This document shows positions 6,081 through 6,154 of a stretch of 6,154 nucleotides of DNA, piece by piece. The stretch spans positions 1 through 6,154 of the forward strand of contig JAIHTM010000161.1 of NCBI GenBank assembly GCA_022713905.1, in the 5' to 3' direction. The stretch is from Collinsella sp. (GTDB taxonomy: Bacteria; Actinomycetota; Coriobacteriia; Coriobacteriales; Coriobacteriaceae). Both the position numbers and the translations under genes were made by a program. The notes beneath the pieces are model-generated. The model was not told the origin of the DNA. It ran no database searches and worked only from the letters and a program-made list of their open reading frames with translations. How positions within the stretch are numbered: the first letter of the stretch is position 1; each line of letters begins with the position of its first letter.

Positions 6081-6154
6081 ATGGTCGATTTCATCGTCGG
6101 CATCCTCAACTCGATAGGGTCCGGCGTCGGCGACGACCTCGTGGCCGACCTGCT
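6081..6154 (+). CDS. Start of a gene cut by the window end; possibly VirB6/TrbL-like conjugation membrane protein
   Basis: ATG at 6081 has a strong GGGAGG site (6069-6074) 6 bases upstream and opens a frame that stays open to the window edge. Only 24 complete codons are visible, starting MVDFIVGILNSIGSGVGDDL, an amphipathic to hydrophobic N-terminus. In Gram-positive conjugative elements the gene after the Maff2-type protein is usually a long polytopic membrane protein of the VirB6/TrbL type, which fits but cannot be proved from this fragment. It begins 14 bases after the preceding stop, so it is likely in the same operon. The gene's existence is well supported; its function is inferred from position. 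Confidence 0.6.
   Translation, partial: MVDFIVGILNSIGSGVGDDLVADL

Overview
The window is about 6.2 kb of high-GC DNA with strong GC3 bias (Lys almost always AAG, Asn AAC). The gene style is Gram-positive: good Shine-Dalgarno sequences, a sortase-anchored surface protein with a LAITG sorting motif, and GC-rich intrinsic terminators. Together these suggest a high-GC actinobacterium, most likely Bifidobacterium or a relative. The genus is an inference from composition and the LAxTG motif, not from a match.

Layout: 1-247 is intergenic. It opens with what looks like the tail of an upstream terminator, then holds an A/T-richer dyad that may be an operator or promoter, then two consecutive GC-rich hairpins, and ends in a strong ribosome binding site. 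At 248-5587 lies one very large gene (1779 aa, TTG start) for a secreted, wall-anchored multidomain adhesin. It has a signal peptide, a Gly/Ser linker, an unassigned N-terminal region, a stalk of about seven isopeptide-type Ig-like domains (the later ones resembling streptococcal antigen I/II C-terminal domains), a DUF11-like domain and a LAITG anchor. At 5588-5832 there is an intergenic region with a 14-bp hairpin and then a canonical terminator. At 5833-6066 a 77-aa protein with two membrane segments resembles the Maff2/VirB2-like proteins of Gram-positive conjugative elements. At 6081 another gene starts and runs off the window; by position it may encode the VirB6/TrbL-like channel protein.

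Interpretation: the window probably lies inside an integrative and conjugative element, or a conjugative plasmid, at the junction of its surface-adhesin unit and its type IV secretion unit. This is analogous in logic to enterococcal pCF10, where the adhesin PrgB is encoded beside the transfer genes. The adhesin would hold donor and recipient (or host surface) together, and the small membrane proteins would form part of the mating channel. The strong terminator between them suggests separate transcription. The two intergenic regions share similar sequence blocks (12-48 and 5711-5771), so the two units may carry related control regions. No sortase, relaxase, integrase, RNA gene, insertion sequence or CRISPR array is visible.
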